The position numbers were made by a program, and so were the translations under genes. A DNA stretch of 13,521 bases from JBBRMW01 sp038239365. GTDB taxonomy: Bacteria; Chloroflexota; Anaerolineae; Aggregatilineales; UBA2796. The notes below the pieces were generated by a model, which saw only the letters and a list, made by a program, of their open reading frames with translations, made no database searches and was not told where the DNA came from. Positions 1 to 6,027 of this stretch are shown piece after piece (the first letter of the stretch is position 1; each line of letters begins with the position of its first letter). The stretch is from contig JBBSEU010000161.1 in assembly GCA_038239365.1 (NCBI GenBank), forward strand, positions 1-13,521, read 5' to 3'.

Positions 1-1240
1 CAACCACCAGCGGCTGCGACTCGCCCGTTGCGGCGTCCACCTGATAGATTTGTGGCTTCTCCGTTGCCCGCGAATCGAAGTAGCGGCGCATAACGGCCAG
101 GTGTATCCCATCTGGATTCCAGACCGCGACATGATCATCGACCAACGCGCCATCGGGCGGATCAATCGGGTGAATGGTGTGCTGGTCGCCACCAAAATCA
201 GCCAATTCCAGCCGCCAAAATGCACCGTTGGGACTTGTGGCAAGCTGGCGATAGACAAGCTGCGAACCGTCACCGGGCGCGAACTGTCCAGCATCATCAT
301 CCAACGTTTCGATGAAAGTGCGGTTGCCTGTTGCTACCTCGTATAGAAAGATGCCACCCGCGTCACGATCAGCCAGCGTGATCAGTTTGCCATCGCGTGA
401 CCAGCGTGGCGACTTGCCCAGCCATTTCGATTGAGTGAACAGCGGCTCGGTTCGCAGTGTGTTCACATCCACGATCCAGGGGCGTGTGTTGCCATCCAGC
501 CGCGTTGACTCGCCACGTTCGTACACGATTCGTCCACCGTCAGGACTCCACGACGGCGCACGACACGAAGCGGCCACACATTGCGTCAACTGCTGCACTG
601 CACCACTTGACAGTGTGATCATATACAGGTCGGTTTTGCCCGATGAATCGATCTGTGTGAAGGCAATGCGCGTCCCGTCTGGACTCGGCGCGAAGTCATA
701 GACACCAAATTGACTATGCGTAAGCTGCACGGGTTCGGCCTGACTGTCTGCCGGGATGCGCCACAAATTCGTAGGGACGCGGTTACGATCTGGTTTTGCA
801 GGTGCCATATAAACGACGCTCAACGGCGCGATGCTGAACTGCCAGCGTGCCGTTTGCTGAACGGTGCGCCCATTTTGTGCCCGCGCCCCCGCCTCAAGTG
901 TAGCGGTGTAAGTTGTGCCGGGGGTGAAGCCGCGTCTCGGTGTGAAGACCAACTGCGCGCCCGACCATGTGAACGCACCATCCAATGCCGGATCGAGTCG
1001 TAAGTGTACGGTTGAAGTATCCATCACTTCGGAAAACGCGAAGCGCAGGGGCGACGTGCTGTGAATCACCTGAGAGGTGGCTGATTGATCGAGGAAGGTG
1101 ACGCCAACGCCCGCCCGATCTCCGGCCAGAATCACGCCGCTAATGGCGATCACCAATGCCGCGATGACGACCCCGATCACCAGATCAAACGGATCGAACT
1201 GCCGCCTGAGTGTGTTTGTTGTTGTTTGAACCGCTACCAT
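1..1240 (-). CDS. Membrane-anchored Ig-like / TolB-type beta-propeller protein (C-terminus cut by window edge)
   Basis: Reading the minus strand from the ATG at 1240-1238 gives 413 open codons without a stop up to the window edge, so the C-terminus lies outside. Residues about 19-40 form a single hydrophobic segment after a short basic N-terminus, consistent with a type II anchor with the rest outside the cytoplasm. Residues about 60-137 resemble a bacterial Ig-like domain of the Big_5/SbsA type (STSPLRFAFSEVMDTSTV, then GFTPGTTYTATL). From about 140 there are repeated PD40/WD40-like blades: SPDGTRIAF (186), SPDGGRIVY (232), SRDGKLITL (281), NPDGIHLAV (376), as in TolB-like propellers. The start is supported by AGGTGG seven bases upstream. 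The role is probably envelope protein interaction or sensing, but no specific function or ligand can be named. It is divergent from the toxin-antitoxin pair. Confidence 0.85.
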   Translation of the reverse strand, partial: MVAVQTTTNTLRRQFDPFDLVIGVVIAALVIAISGVILAGDRAGVGVTFLDQSATSQVIHSTSPLRFAFSEVMDTSTVHLRLDPALDGAFTWSGAQLVFTPRRGFTPGTTYTATLEAGARAQNGRTVQQTARWQFSIAPLSVVYMAPAKPDRNRVPTNLWRIPADSQAEPVQLTHSQFGVYDFAPSPDGTRIAFTQIDSSGKTDLYMITLSSGAVQQLTQCVAASCRAPSWSPDGGRIVYERGESTRLDGNTRPWIVDVNTLRTEPLFTQSKWLGKSPRWSRDGKLITLADRDAGGIFLYEVATGNRTFIETLDDDAGQFAPGDGSQLVYRQLATSPNGAFWRLELADFGGDQHTIHPIDPPDGALVDDHVAVWNPDGIHLAVMRRYFDSRATEKPQIYQVDAATGESQPLVV

Positions 1241-1266
1241 TAAAATTCCACCTGTAAGCGCAGGCT

Positions 1267-1298
1267 ATTATAGCGCATGGCGAATTATGATATGTAAA
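1267..1298 (-). promoter_or_regulatory. Candidate promoter for the leftward propeller gene
   Basis: On the minus strand a perfect TATAAT lies at 1272-1267, 27 bases before the start codon. The best -35-like hexamer is TTTACA at 1298-1293, but the 20-base spacer is long, so the -35 element is doubtful. The same 151-base gap must also hold the promoter of the rightward toxin-antitoxin pair. For that, TAAAAT at 1316-1321 or 1349-1354 are possible -10 boxes without convincing -35 partners. Confidence 0.3.
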
Positions 1299-1391
1299 TA
1301 CTGGCTCACAAGCGGTAAAATACAGGTTTCCTCGAAGCGGTACATGAATAAAATTTCGTTAGTAAAAAATGGTAGGAAGTGGGGACATACC

Positions 1392-1640
1392 ATGAGTATG
1401 CTAGAACACGAGATCATCGAGCGGCTGCATCAGCTTCAAACGGATGCACAGCAGAAAGTACTCGAATTCATCGAAGGTTTGCAGTATGACCAGAGCCACT
1501 ATTATTCGCCCCTTGATCTGTTAGCATTGCCCCAGGAAGAGCAGGATCGGATCATCGCTGAGTCTTTCCGGCTGGCCGAAAACGAAGACTTCGAGACATT
1601 CGAAGCCTACAGCGAGGAACCGATTGATGACGAGCCTTAG
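1392..1640 (+). CDS. Antitoxin of a PemK/MazF-type pair (DUF2281-like N-terminus)
   Basis: This 82-residue acidic protein is the probable antitoxin of the PemK/MazF toxin that follows. Residues 7-30 (IIERLHQLQTDAQQKVLEFIEGLQ in part) match the pattern of the DUF2281 antitoxin-like helix pair, where LEFIEGL is characteristic. The C-terminal half has the LPQEEQDRIIAESFRLAE...EDFE pattern followed by a strongly acidic tail (EEPIDDEP), which in such pairs commonly wraps the toxin. The ATG at 1392 is preferred: a GTGGGG stretch lies seven bases upstream, and the longer reading from 1287 adds a basic, non-family N-terminus. The last 14 bases overlap the toxin gene. Autoregulation is usual for such pairs, but no clear operator is visible here. 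An alternative start is the ATG at 1398. Confidence 0.75.
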   Translation: MSMLEHEIIERLHQLQTDAQQKVLEFIEGLQYDQSHYYSPLDLLALPQEEQDRIIAESFRLAENEDFETFEAYSEEPIDDEP

Positions 1641-2007
1641 TGTGCCGCCAGAACGCGGCAAAATCTGGGAAGTGCGTTTTGATCCAAGTGAGGGCGACGA
1701 AATCAAAAAGCGTCGCCCTGCCGTGGTGATGAACGTCAAAAACGCCGGACGCATGGCATTGCACATCATTACACCGATTACCGCGTGGCAGCCACAATTT
1801 GTTCGTTATTTCTGGATGACGAAACTTGATCCAACGTCAACCAACGGGCTGGCAAAGGCGTCTGCCGCAGACGCCTTTCAGGTGAAATCGCTGTCGATTG
1901 GACGTTTTCAACGCAAACTTGGCGTGGCGACTCCTGACCAAATGGCTAGGATTGCCACCGCTATTGTCTTTTGTATCGGCTACAAATCACTTCCTCCTGT
2001 CGAATAG
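1627..2007 (+). CDS. PemK/MazF-family endoribonuclease toxin
   Basis: This 126-residue protein has the PemK/MazF fold signature. Residues 10-34 read RGKIWEVRFDP then EGDEIKKRRPAVV, with the conserved Arg30-Pro31. Thr52 in the PIT motif corresponds to the second conserved catalytic position of MazF enzymes. The C-terminal stretch (QVKSLSIGRF, then a GVATPDQMARIATAI helix) is also typical. Members of the family cleave mRNA or other RNA at short sequence motifs and arrest growth. The start at ATG 1627 is supported by GAGG at 1614-1617. An in-frame TTG directly before it is possible but unnecessary. The gene overlaps the antitoxin by 14 bases, so translation is probably coupled. All core motifs are present, so it looks intact. 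Its cleavage specificity cannot be read from the sequence. Confidence 0.88.
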   Translation: MTSLSVPPERGKIWEVRFDPSEGDEIKKRRPAVVMNVKNAGRMALHIITPITAWQPQFVRYFWMTKLDPTSTNGLAKASAADAFQVKSLSIGRFQRKLGVATPDQMARIATAIVFCIGYKSLPPVE

Positions 2008-2017
2008 CCAAATAAGT

Positions 2018-2047
2018 TTGTGGCTGCACCGCGCTACGCGTTATACT
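2018..2047 (+). promoter_or_regulatory. Candidate sigma70-type promoter for the deacetylase
   Basis: TTGTGG at 2018-2023 and TATACT at 2042-2047 are separated by 18 bases and lie 33 bases before the preferred start at 2080. The -10 box matches five of six consensus bases. The -35 box matches mainly in the TTG. It sits in the short gap after the toxin stop, which suggests the deacetylase is transcribed independently of the toxin-antitoxin pair. Confidence 0.4.
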
Positions 2048-2079
2048 ATTGCCATCCACTACGTGACAGGGTTGTTTTC

Positions 2080-2856
2080 ATGCTGCGATTATTTGTTAAT
2101 CGGCGTCTCATCCTGAACGCAAGTATCGCGCTGCTGAGTATGGTTTTGCTGCTGCCCAGAGGTGTGCAAGCCGCGCCACACTCATACAATGTCCCTGTGC
2201 TGATGTATCATTATGTCAGCGTCCCACCATCCGGTGCAGATGCTAACCGCAACATTTTGTCGGTCACGCCAGAGCATTTTCGGGCACAGATGAAATGGCT
2301 CAAAGATAACGGCTATACGACGATCAAGCCCGATGATCTGGTGAGTGGGCAGCCGCTCCCCCCCAAAGCGGTACTGATCACGATTGATGATGGCTACAGC
2401 GATGCCTATGCAAACGCCTTCCCGATCCTGAAAGCGTTGGGGCAAACCGGCACTTTTTTCATTGTTACTGATTGGGTTGACCAGAACAAGCCGGGCTATG
2501 TGAACTGGAGTCAGGTACGGGAGATGGCAAAGGGTGGCATGTCCATTCAGGCGCACAGCCGCACCCACAATAACATGAAAGGCCGTACCGCCGACTGGTT
2601 GAAAAATGAGATCGTCGGCTCGATGGATGCCATTGAAGATCATGTGGGTGTACGTCCCCTTTTCTTTGCCTACCCTTATGGGAGCTACGATAGCAACACC
2701 GTCAAAGCAGCAAAAGCAGCAGGTTTGGCGGGTGCCTTCACGACAAGGAGCGGCTTCTACAACCCGACAGAGAACAAGCTGCTCTTACCCCGTTTGCGAA
2801 TACGAGACGATTCGACAGTTCAGGAAGTGGCGAGTCTGGTGATGCGGGCGGGTTGA
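2080..2856 (+). CDS. Secreted polysaccharide deacetylase (NodB homology, CE4 family)
   Basis: This is a 258-residue protein from the ATG at 2080. A GTG at 2020 would add 20 residues ahead of the signal peptide and is less likely; AGGG at 2068-2071 supports 2080. Residues 1-31 form a signal peptide (basic start, hydrophobic core, likely cut after VQA). The CE4 motifs are all visible: TIDDG at 101-105 with the catalytic Asp and metal-binding Asp, HSRTH at 159-163 supplying the two metal-binding histidines, and AYPYG at 197-201. LPRLRI follows at 236-241. The MYHYV motif at 42-46 is typical of PgaB/IcaB-like and related deacetylases. The enzyme should remove N- or O-acetyl groups from an extracellular glycan such as peptidoglycan or a poly-N-acetylglucosamine polymer. 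The substrate is not evident. No glycosyltransferase gene lies beside it. Confidence 0.9.
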   Translation: MLRLFVNRRLILNASIALLSMVLLLPRGVQAAPHSYNVPVLMYHYVSVPPSGADANRNILSVTPEHFRAQMKWLKDNGYTTIKPDDLVSGQPLPPKAVLITIDDGYSDAYANAFPILKALGQTGTFFIVTDWVDQNKPGYVNWSQVREMAKGGMSIQAHSRTHNNMKGRTADWLKNEIVGSMDAIEDHVGVRPLFFAYPYGSYDSNTVKAAKAAGLAGAFTTRSGFYNPTENKLLLPRLRIRDDSTVQEVASLVMRAG

Positions 2857-2874
2857 GTTGCATGGTCTTGAATA

Positions 2875-2897
2875 GTGTGCTATTGTGAATAGCGCAT
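2875..2897. other. Imperfect hairpin between the deacetylase gene and rho
   Basis: GCTATT at 2879-2884 and AATAGC at 2888-2893 are perfect inverted repeats around GTG. Four more outer pairs (two of them G-U as RNA) extend the stem to ten pairs. It begins 18 bases after the deacetylase stop, where a terminator would be expected. No T-run follows on either strand, so it is not a classical intrinsic terminator. It could be a weak or Rho-assisted 3' end, or a protein-binding site. Confidence 0.35.
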
Positions 2898-2973
2898 CCA
2901 AAATTGTGGTCAATCTTTTGCTTAATGTCTGCCTGAATCAGGGGATTCTGTCAGCCCACCTTCGTTTCCGCAG

Positions 2974-3002
2974 TTAAACTCCAAAACAGGTCATTTTATA
3001 CC
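2974..3002 (+). promoter_or_regulatory. Weak candidate promoter for rho
   Basis: TTAAAC at 2974-2979 and TATACC at 2997-3002 are spaced by 17 bases, leaving a leader of about 40 bases before the rho start. Both boxes match consensus only partly, so this is a best guess in the 196-base gap rather than a firm call. Many bacteria control rho by attenuation in its leader, but no specific structure is visible between this site and the start codon. Confidence 0.25.
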
Positions 3003-3052
3003 GAGCGCCGCCTGAAAGCGCACACACTTACCCATCTCCGGGAGAGAAGTTT

Positions 3053-4324
3053 ATGGACATCGCAGAACTTGAAAAACGAACTTTAGATGATTTGCGCGGG
3101 ATGGCACGTGATGCGAACGTTGCCGGGTTCAGCCGCCTCAAAAAGCCCGATCTGATCGTCCGTCTGCTGCGCGATAAAGCCGAAAAACAGGGGCATGAAC
3201 TGCGCGGCGGCGTATTGGATATTGTCGATGAAGGGATTGGCTTTTTGCGGTCTGATCATTATTTGCCCGGCGCGGATGATATTTATGTCAGCCAGACGCA
3301 GATTCGCCGTTTTATGCTGCGAACGGGTGATATGGTGATCGGTCAGGTGCGCCCGCCCAAAGACAGCGAAAAGTATTATGGGCTGCTGCGCGTCGAAGCA
3401 GTGAACGGAATCGATCCTGAAACGGCTAAAGGCCGCCCCATTTTTGAGCAGTTGACGCCGATTTTCCCGGAAGTCCGCTACAACCTGGAAACCGATTCGC
3501 GGGTGCTTTCAACGCGCCTTCTCAACCTGATCGCGCCCGTTGGCAAGGGGCAGCGCGGCCTGATCGTTTCGCCACCGAAAGCGGGTAAAACAACTGTCCT
3601 TAAAGAGATCGCCAATGCGATCAGCCACAACTACCCGGAAGTCCACCTGATGATTGTGCTGATCGGTGAGCGTCCTGAAGAAGTGACGGATATTGATCGC
3701 TCTGTCGATGCCGAAGTGATCAGTTCCACCTTTGATGATCCAGTCACGAATCACGTTCGCGTCGGGGAAATGGCGCTCGAACGGGCTAAGCGACTGGCCG
3801 AAAACAAACGCGATGTGGTGATCATGCTGGACAGCATCACCCGTCTGACGCGCGCCTATAACCTGACGGTCTCACCCAGTGGCCGCACCCTGACAGGTGG
3901 TCTCGATCCGTCGGCGCTGTATCCGCCCAAACACTTTTTCGGTGCGGCGCGTAACATTGAGGAAGGCGGCAGTTTGACGATCATTGCCACCTGTCTGGTG
4001 GATACAGGCAGCCGCATGGACGATGTGATTTATGAAGAATTCAAGGGCACGGGTAACATGGAACTGCACCTGAGCCGCCGCCTGCAAGAGCGCCGCATCT
4101 TCCCCGCTTTCGATATTGAAAAGTCGAGTACGCGCCGCGAAGAACTGCTGCTTGGCCCGGATGTGTTGCAGCGTGTCTGGACCATGCGCCGAATGGTTGG
4201 GCAGATGATGGCCGATCCGCCGAACGGGGCGGGCATGGGGCTGATCGGCGCGACAGAAGCACTCGTTCAGCGCCTGCGCCAGACAAACAACAACGAAGAT
4301 TTCATGGAAACGCTGGAACGCTAA
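3053..4324 (+). CDS. rho: Transcription termination factor Rho
   Basis: This is a 423-residue protein matching the usual length of compact Rho factors, with no long N-terminal insertion. Residues 1-45 form the Rho N-terminal helical (SAP-like) domain. Residues about 50-120 form the cold-shock-like primary RNA-binding domain (RGGVLDIVDEGIGFLRS...YVSQTQIRRF). The rest is the RecA-like ATPase, with Walker A PPKAGKTT at 174-181, the ERPEEVTDI segment at 206-214 and Walker B VIMLDSITR at 256-264. RTLTGGLDP at 278-286 lies in the RNA-contacting Q-loop region, and EEFKGTGNMELHLSR at 328-342 carries the R-loop and arginine-finger region. Rho hexamers translocate on untranslated RNA and dislodge RNA polymerase. 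The start is supported by GGGAG at 3040-3044. The closely spaced genes behind it suggest rho may be the first gene of a longer transcript. Confidence 0.97.
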   Translation: MDIAELEKRTLDDLRGMARDANVAGFSRLKKPDLIVRLLRDKAEKQGHELRGGVLDIVDEGIGFLRSDHYLPGADDIYVSQTQIRRFMLRTGDMVIGQVRPPKDSEKYYGLLRVEAVNGIDPETAKGRPIFEQLTPIFPEVRYNLETDSRVLSTRLLNLIAPVGKGQRGLIVSPPKAGKTTVLKEIANAISHNYPEVHLMIVLIGERPEEVTDIDRSVDAEVISSTFDDPVTNHVRVGEMALERAKRLAENKRDVVIMLDSITRLTRAYNLTVSPSGRTLTGGLDPSALYPPKHFFGAARNIEEGGSLTIIATCLVDTGSRMDDVIYEEFKGTGNMELHLSRRLQERRIFPAFDIEKSSTRREELLLGPDVLQRVWTMRRMVGQMMADPPNGAGMGLIGATEALVQRLRQTNNNEDFMETLER

Positions 4325-4341
4325 AGGCAATTAGCTCGTAC

Positions 4342-4629
4342 ATGGTCATTGCTGATAATCGCCTGAAACACATTTTCCGGGTGGCAGAAGGACATTTTTC
4401 AGAAGATACACCCGCCAATCGCCAATTGTTACTTGACCTGGTGGCTGATCAAAATCACTATTTGATAACGGATGTTTACGGCAATGCGTGGTATGCTGAG
4501 ACTCGTGCTGATGGAACACAACTCTGGGCACAGGTACGCAACGAACAGATTGTTAACGGTGGTATAAACCAGCCGCCCAAACAGGTTAATTCGGCAACTG
4601 GCTTGAATGTGCCATCCCATAAAGGTTAG
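4342..4629 (+). CDS. Stand-alone polymorphic/CDI-type toxin domain (probable nuclease)
   Basis: This is a 95-residue protein with no signal peptide and no membrane segment. Its whole length resembles the C-terminal toxin module of contact-dependent inhibition and other polymorphic toxins, of the kind reading KHIFR.AEGH...DTPANRQLL...TD.YGN.WYA....DGTQ.W...R...I.NGG.N. That resemblance is from memory of such families, not a search. Candidate functional polar residues are His10, His18, Asn48, Arg55, Gln60, Arg66 and Asn72. In longer proteins these modules are preceded by secretion and delivery regions, which are absent here. The frame differs from rho, so it is not a rho extension. The Shine-Dalgarno match is poor (AAAGG at 4323-4327, 14 bases away), suggesting low translation or coupling to rho. 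The next gene starts 5 bases after its stop. An RNase activity is an inference, not shown. Confidence 0.6.
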   Translation: MVIADNRLKHIFRVAEGHFSEDTPANRQLLLDLVADQNHYLITDVYGNAWYAETRADGTQLWAQVRNEQIVNGGINQPPKQVNSATGLNVPSHKG

Positions 4630-4634
4630 GTGCC

Positions 4635-5021
4635 ATGCAGACTGCGACTCAACCCTTTACCTTAAAACAAGCCTACTTTGGTGCGTACCTGTTTCTGGCC
4701 GATTTTTATAGCCATCATAAAACAGAGTATGGGAATGATCTGCCCATGCTGCTTGGTGCAATGCAGCTTTGGCCGGATGGTAGAACGGCAGATCCGGCTT
4801 CCGAAGCGGATTGGCAGGAAGCGGGACAACATCAAGAATCGCTGACATCCGAAGAAGCGTTGACAACACTCCAGAAGTTTTTAGAGATGCTGCAACAGCG
4901 TGGCGAAAGCGATGAAATCAGCCGACTACTTTTGATTTTGAGCAACCTGTCCCCAGAGCTGTGGGCAGATTGGAAAAATTCGCTTCAACGCAGCAGCCAG
5001 GTGATCCGCACTCATGCGTAA
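4635..5021 (+). CDS. Probable immunity protein for the upstream toxin-like gene
   Basis: This is a 128-residue, soluble, acidic and mostly helical protein. Residues 9-63 fit a pattern I associate with immunity-type small proteins next to polymorphic toxins: LTLKQAY..AY.FL.DFY, then LLGAMQLWPDGRTADPA followed by an acidic DW segment. That association is from family knowledge, unconfirmed by search. The second half (about 70-118: LTSEEALTTLQKFLEML, then LSPELWADW) looks like a degenerate copy of the first, so the protein may be an internal duplication. It starts 5 bases after the toxin-like gene, with AAAGG at 4621-4625 as ribosome site, and its end overlaps the next gene by 8 bases. A toxin gene followed at once by an acidic small protein is the expected order for toxin-immunity pairs. 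If wrong, it is a conserved hypothetical protein. Confidence 0.6.
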   Translation: MQTATQPFTLKQAYFGAYLFLADFYSHHKTEYGNDLPMLLGAMQLWPDGRTADPASEADWQEAGQHQESLTSEEALTTLQKFLEMLQQRGESDEISRLLLILSNLSPELWADWKNSLQRSSQVIRTHA

Positions 5022-6015
5022 TCGCCTGCTCAAGCAAATCCGCCTGCGTGAACGGCTGCCACTGTGGAGTGTGCGGCTGATTTTGGGCGCGGTGCTGCTC
5101 ACCTTTTCTGAGATCGTCATGTGGCAAAACCCGCCGTCCTATTCGATTCTCGACTGGATCGAACGAGCGGTGCTATATATTGCTCTGGCTGCAATTTTAA
5201 TTGATGTGACAGTACGCTTTCAGGCCAATGAAATCGCGGGGCTGGCATTGGTGGGCGGACTGTATGGCCTGCTCAGTTCGAGTATCGTCAGTCACAGCGC
5301 GTTCGCGGCACTGCCCTGGAGTCTGCTGCTACGCGGGATGGGCTTGCAGACGGGCGCGGGGTTATATGGCCTGCTGTTTTTCGTGTTGGTCATGCGCGGC
5401 AAACAGATCAGTGTACGCGAAATTGGGGTTGCAGCGGTGATTGGCGTACTCTGGGGCATATGGGTCAAGTGGTATCCCGTACAGGCCGTTGTCGGTTGGG
5501 GCGCTGTACCCATCGAGACCGCAACCCTGTATTTGATCGGTGGCTTTGTAATCACGGGTGCGTTGATCCTGTTGGTGGGGCCGCGCTTCCGAGTCATCCG
5601 CGAAAAAGATATGCAACTGCTCTGGTGGGAATGGATCATCGCGGGTGCGCCGTTGTTCCTGGCACTCGTCGTCGGAATGCTTGATGCGAACGTGATCCCG
5701 GTGCTGCCACTGGCGTTGATGGCCGTGATCGGCGGTTTCGTGATCGGTGCGTTGTTCTTGCAGCGGCACGGTTTTGAGCCATCGCTCCTGGCACAGATCA
5801 CTTTTGCTGCGCCAAACGCCCAAACCTATGTAATCCTCTCCGTCGTCTTTCTGGTGACGGGCACAGTGGGCGCTATCCTGACCACTGATGCGAATTCGCC
5901 GCTGGGGGTAATCGCTTACTTCGTGATCATTGCGGCGGGTTCGCTATGGCTGCCGGCAGCTTCGGCGCTGGTTGGTTTGCGTGCCTATCGTCGTGAAAGT
6001 AAACCTGAACTTTAA
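5014..6015 (+). CDS. Multi-pass membrane protein of unknown function
   Basis: This 333-residue, very hydrophobic protein has about ten predicted membrane segments: roughly 19-37, 51-68, 73-92, 113-128, 137-153, 169-189, 206-223, 227-249, 272-290 and 296-322. The N-terminus is basic (about ten K/R in the first 21 residues counting flanks), consistent with a cytoplasmic start, and the C-terminus (RAYRRESK) is also basic. I recognise no transporter or enzyme motif. Several Gly-rich helices (ALVGGLYGLL, AVIGGFVIGALFL) suggest tight helix packing. Its start overlaps the immunity-like gene by 8 bases and its stop lies 12 bases before the secreted peptidase-like gene, so it is very probably co-translated with both. 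It could be an export or processing partner for either neighbour, or a membrane target protected from the toxin. All of these are guesses. Confidence 0.85.
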   Translation: MRNRLLKQIRLRERLPLWSVRLILGAVLLTFSEIVMWQNPPSYSILDWIERAVLYIALAAILIDVTVRFQANEIAGLALVGGLYGLLSSSIVSHSAFAALPWSLLLRGMGLQTGAGLYGLLFFVLVMRGKQISVREIGVAAVIGVLWGIWVKWYPVQAVVGWGAVPIETATLYLIGGFVITGALILLVGPRFRVIREKDMQLLWWEWIIAGAPLFLALVVGMLDANVIPVLPLALMAVIGGFVIGALFLQRHGFEPSLLAQITFAAPNAQTYVILSVVFLVTGTVGAILTTDANSPLGVIAYFVIIAAGSLWLPAASALVGLRAYRRESKPEL

Positions 6016-6027
6016 GGAAAAAGAATT

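Noticed and set aside
50..1003. Three plus-strand open frames of 88-98 codons in the first kilobase
   Set aside because: They lie antisense to one continuous minus-strand frame with a ribosome site, a membrane anchor and clear propeller repeats; their translations show no protein-like pattern.
1287..1391. Longer form of the antitoxin
   Set aside because: The extra 35 residues are basic and unlike the family, and would occupy the promoter region; the ATG at 1392 has better upstream context.
2932..2942. CCTGA-A-TCAGG palindrome in front of rho
   Set aside because: Five-base arms are expected by chance in a gap of this size and nothing else supports a site there.
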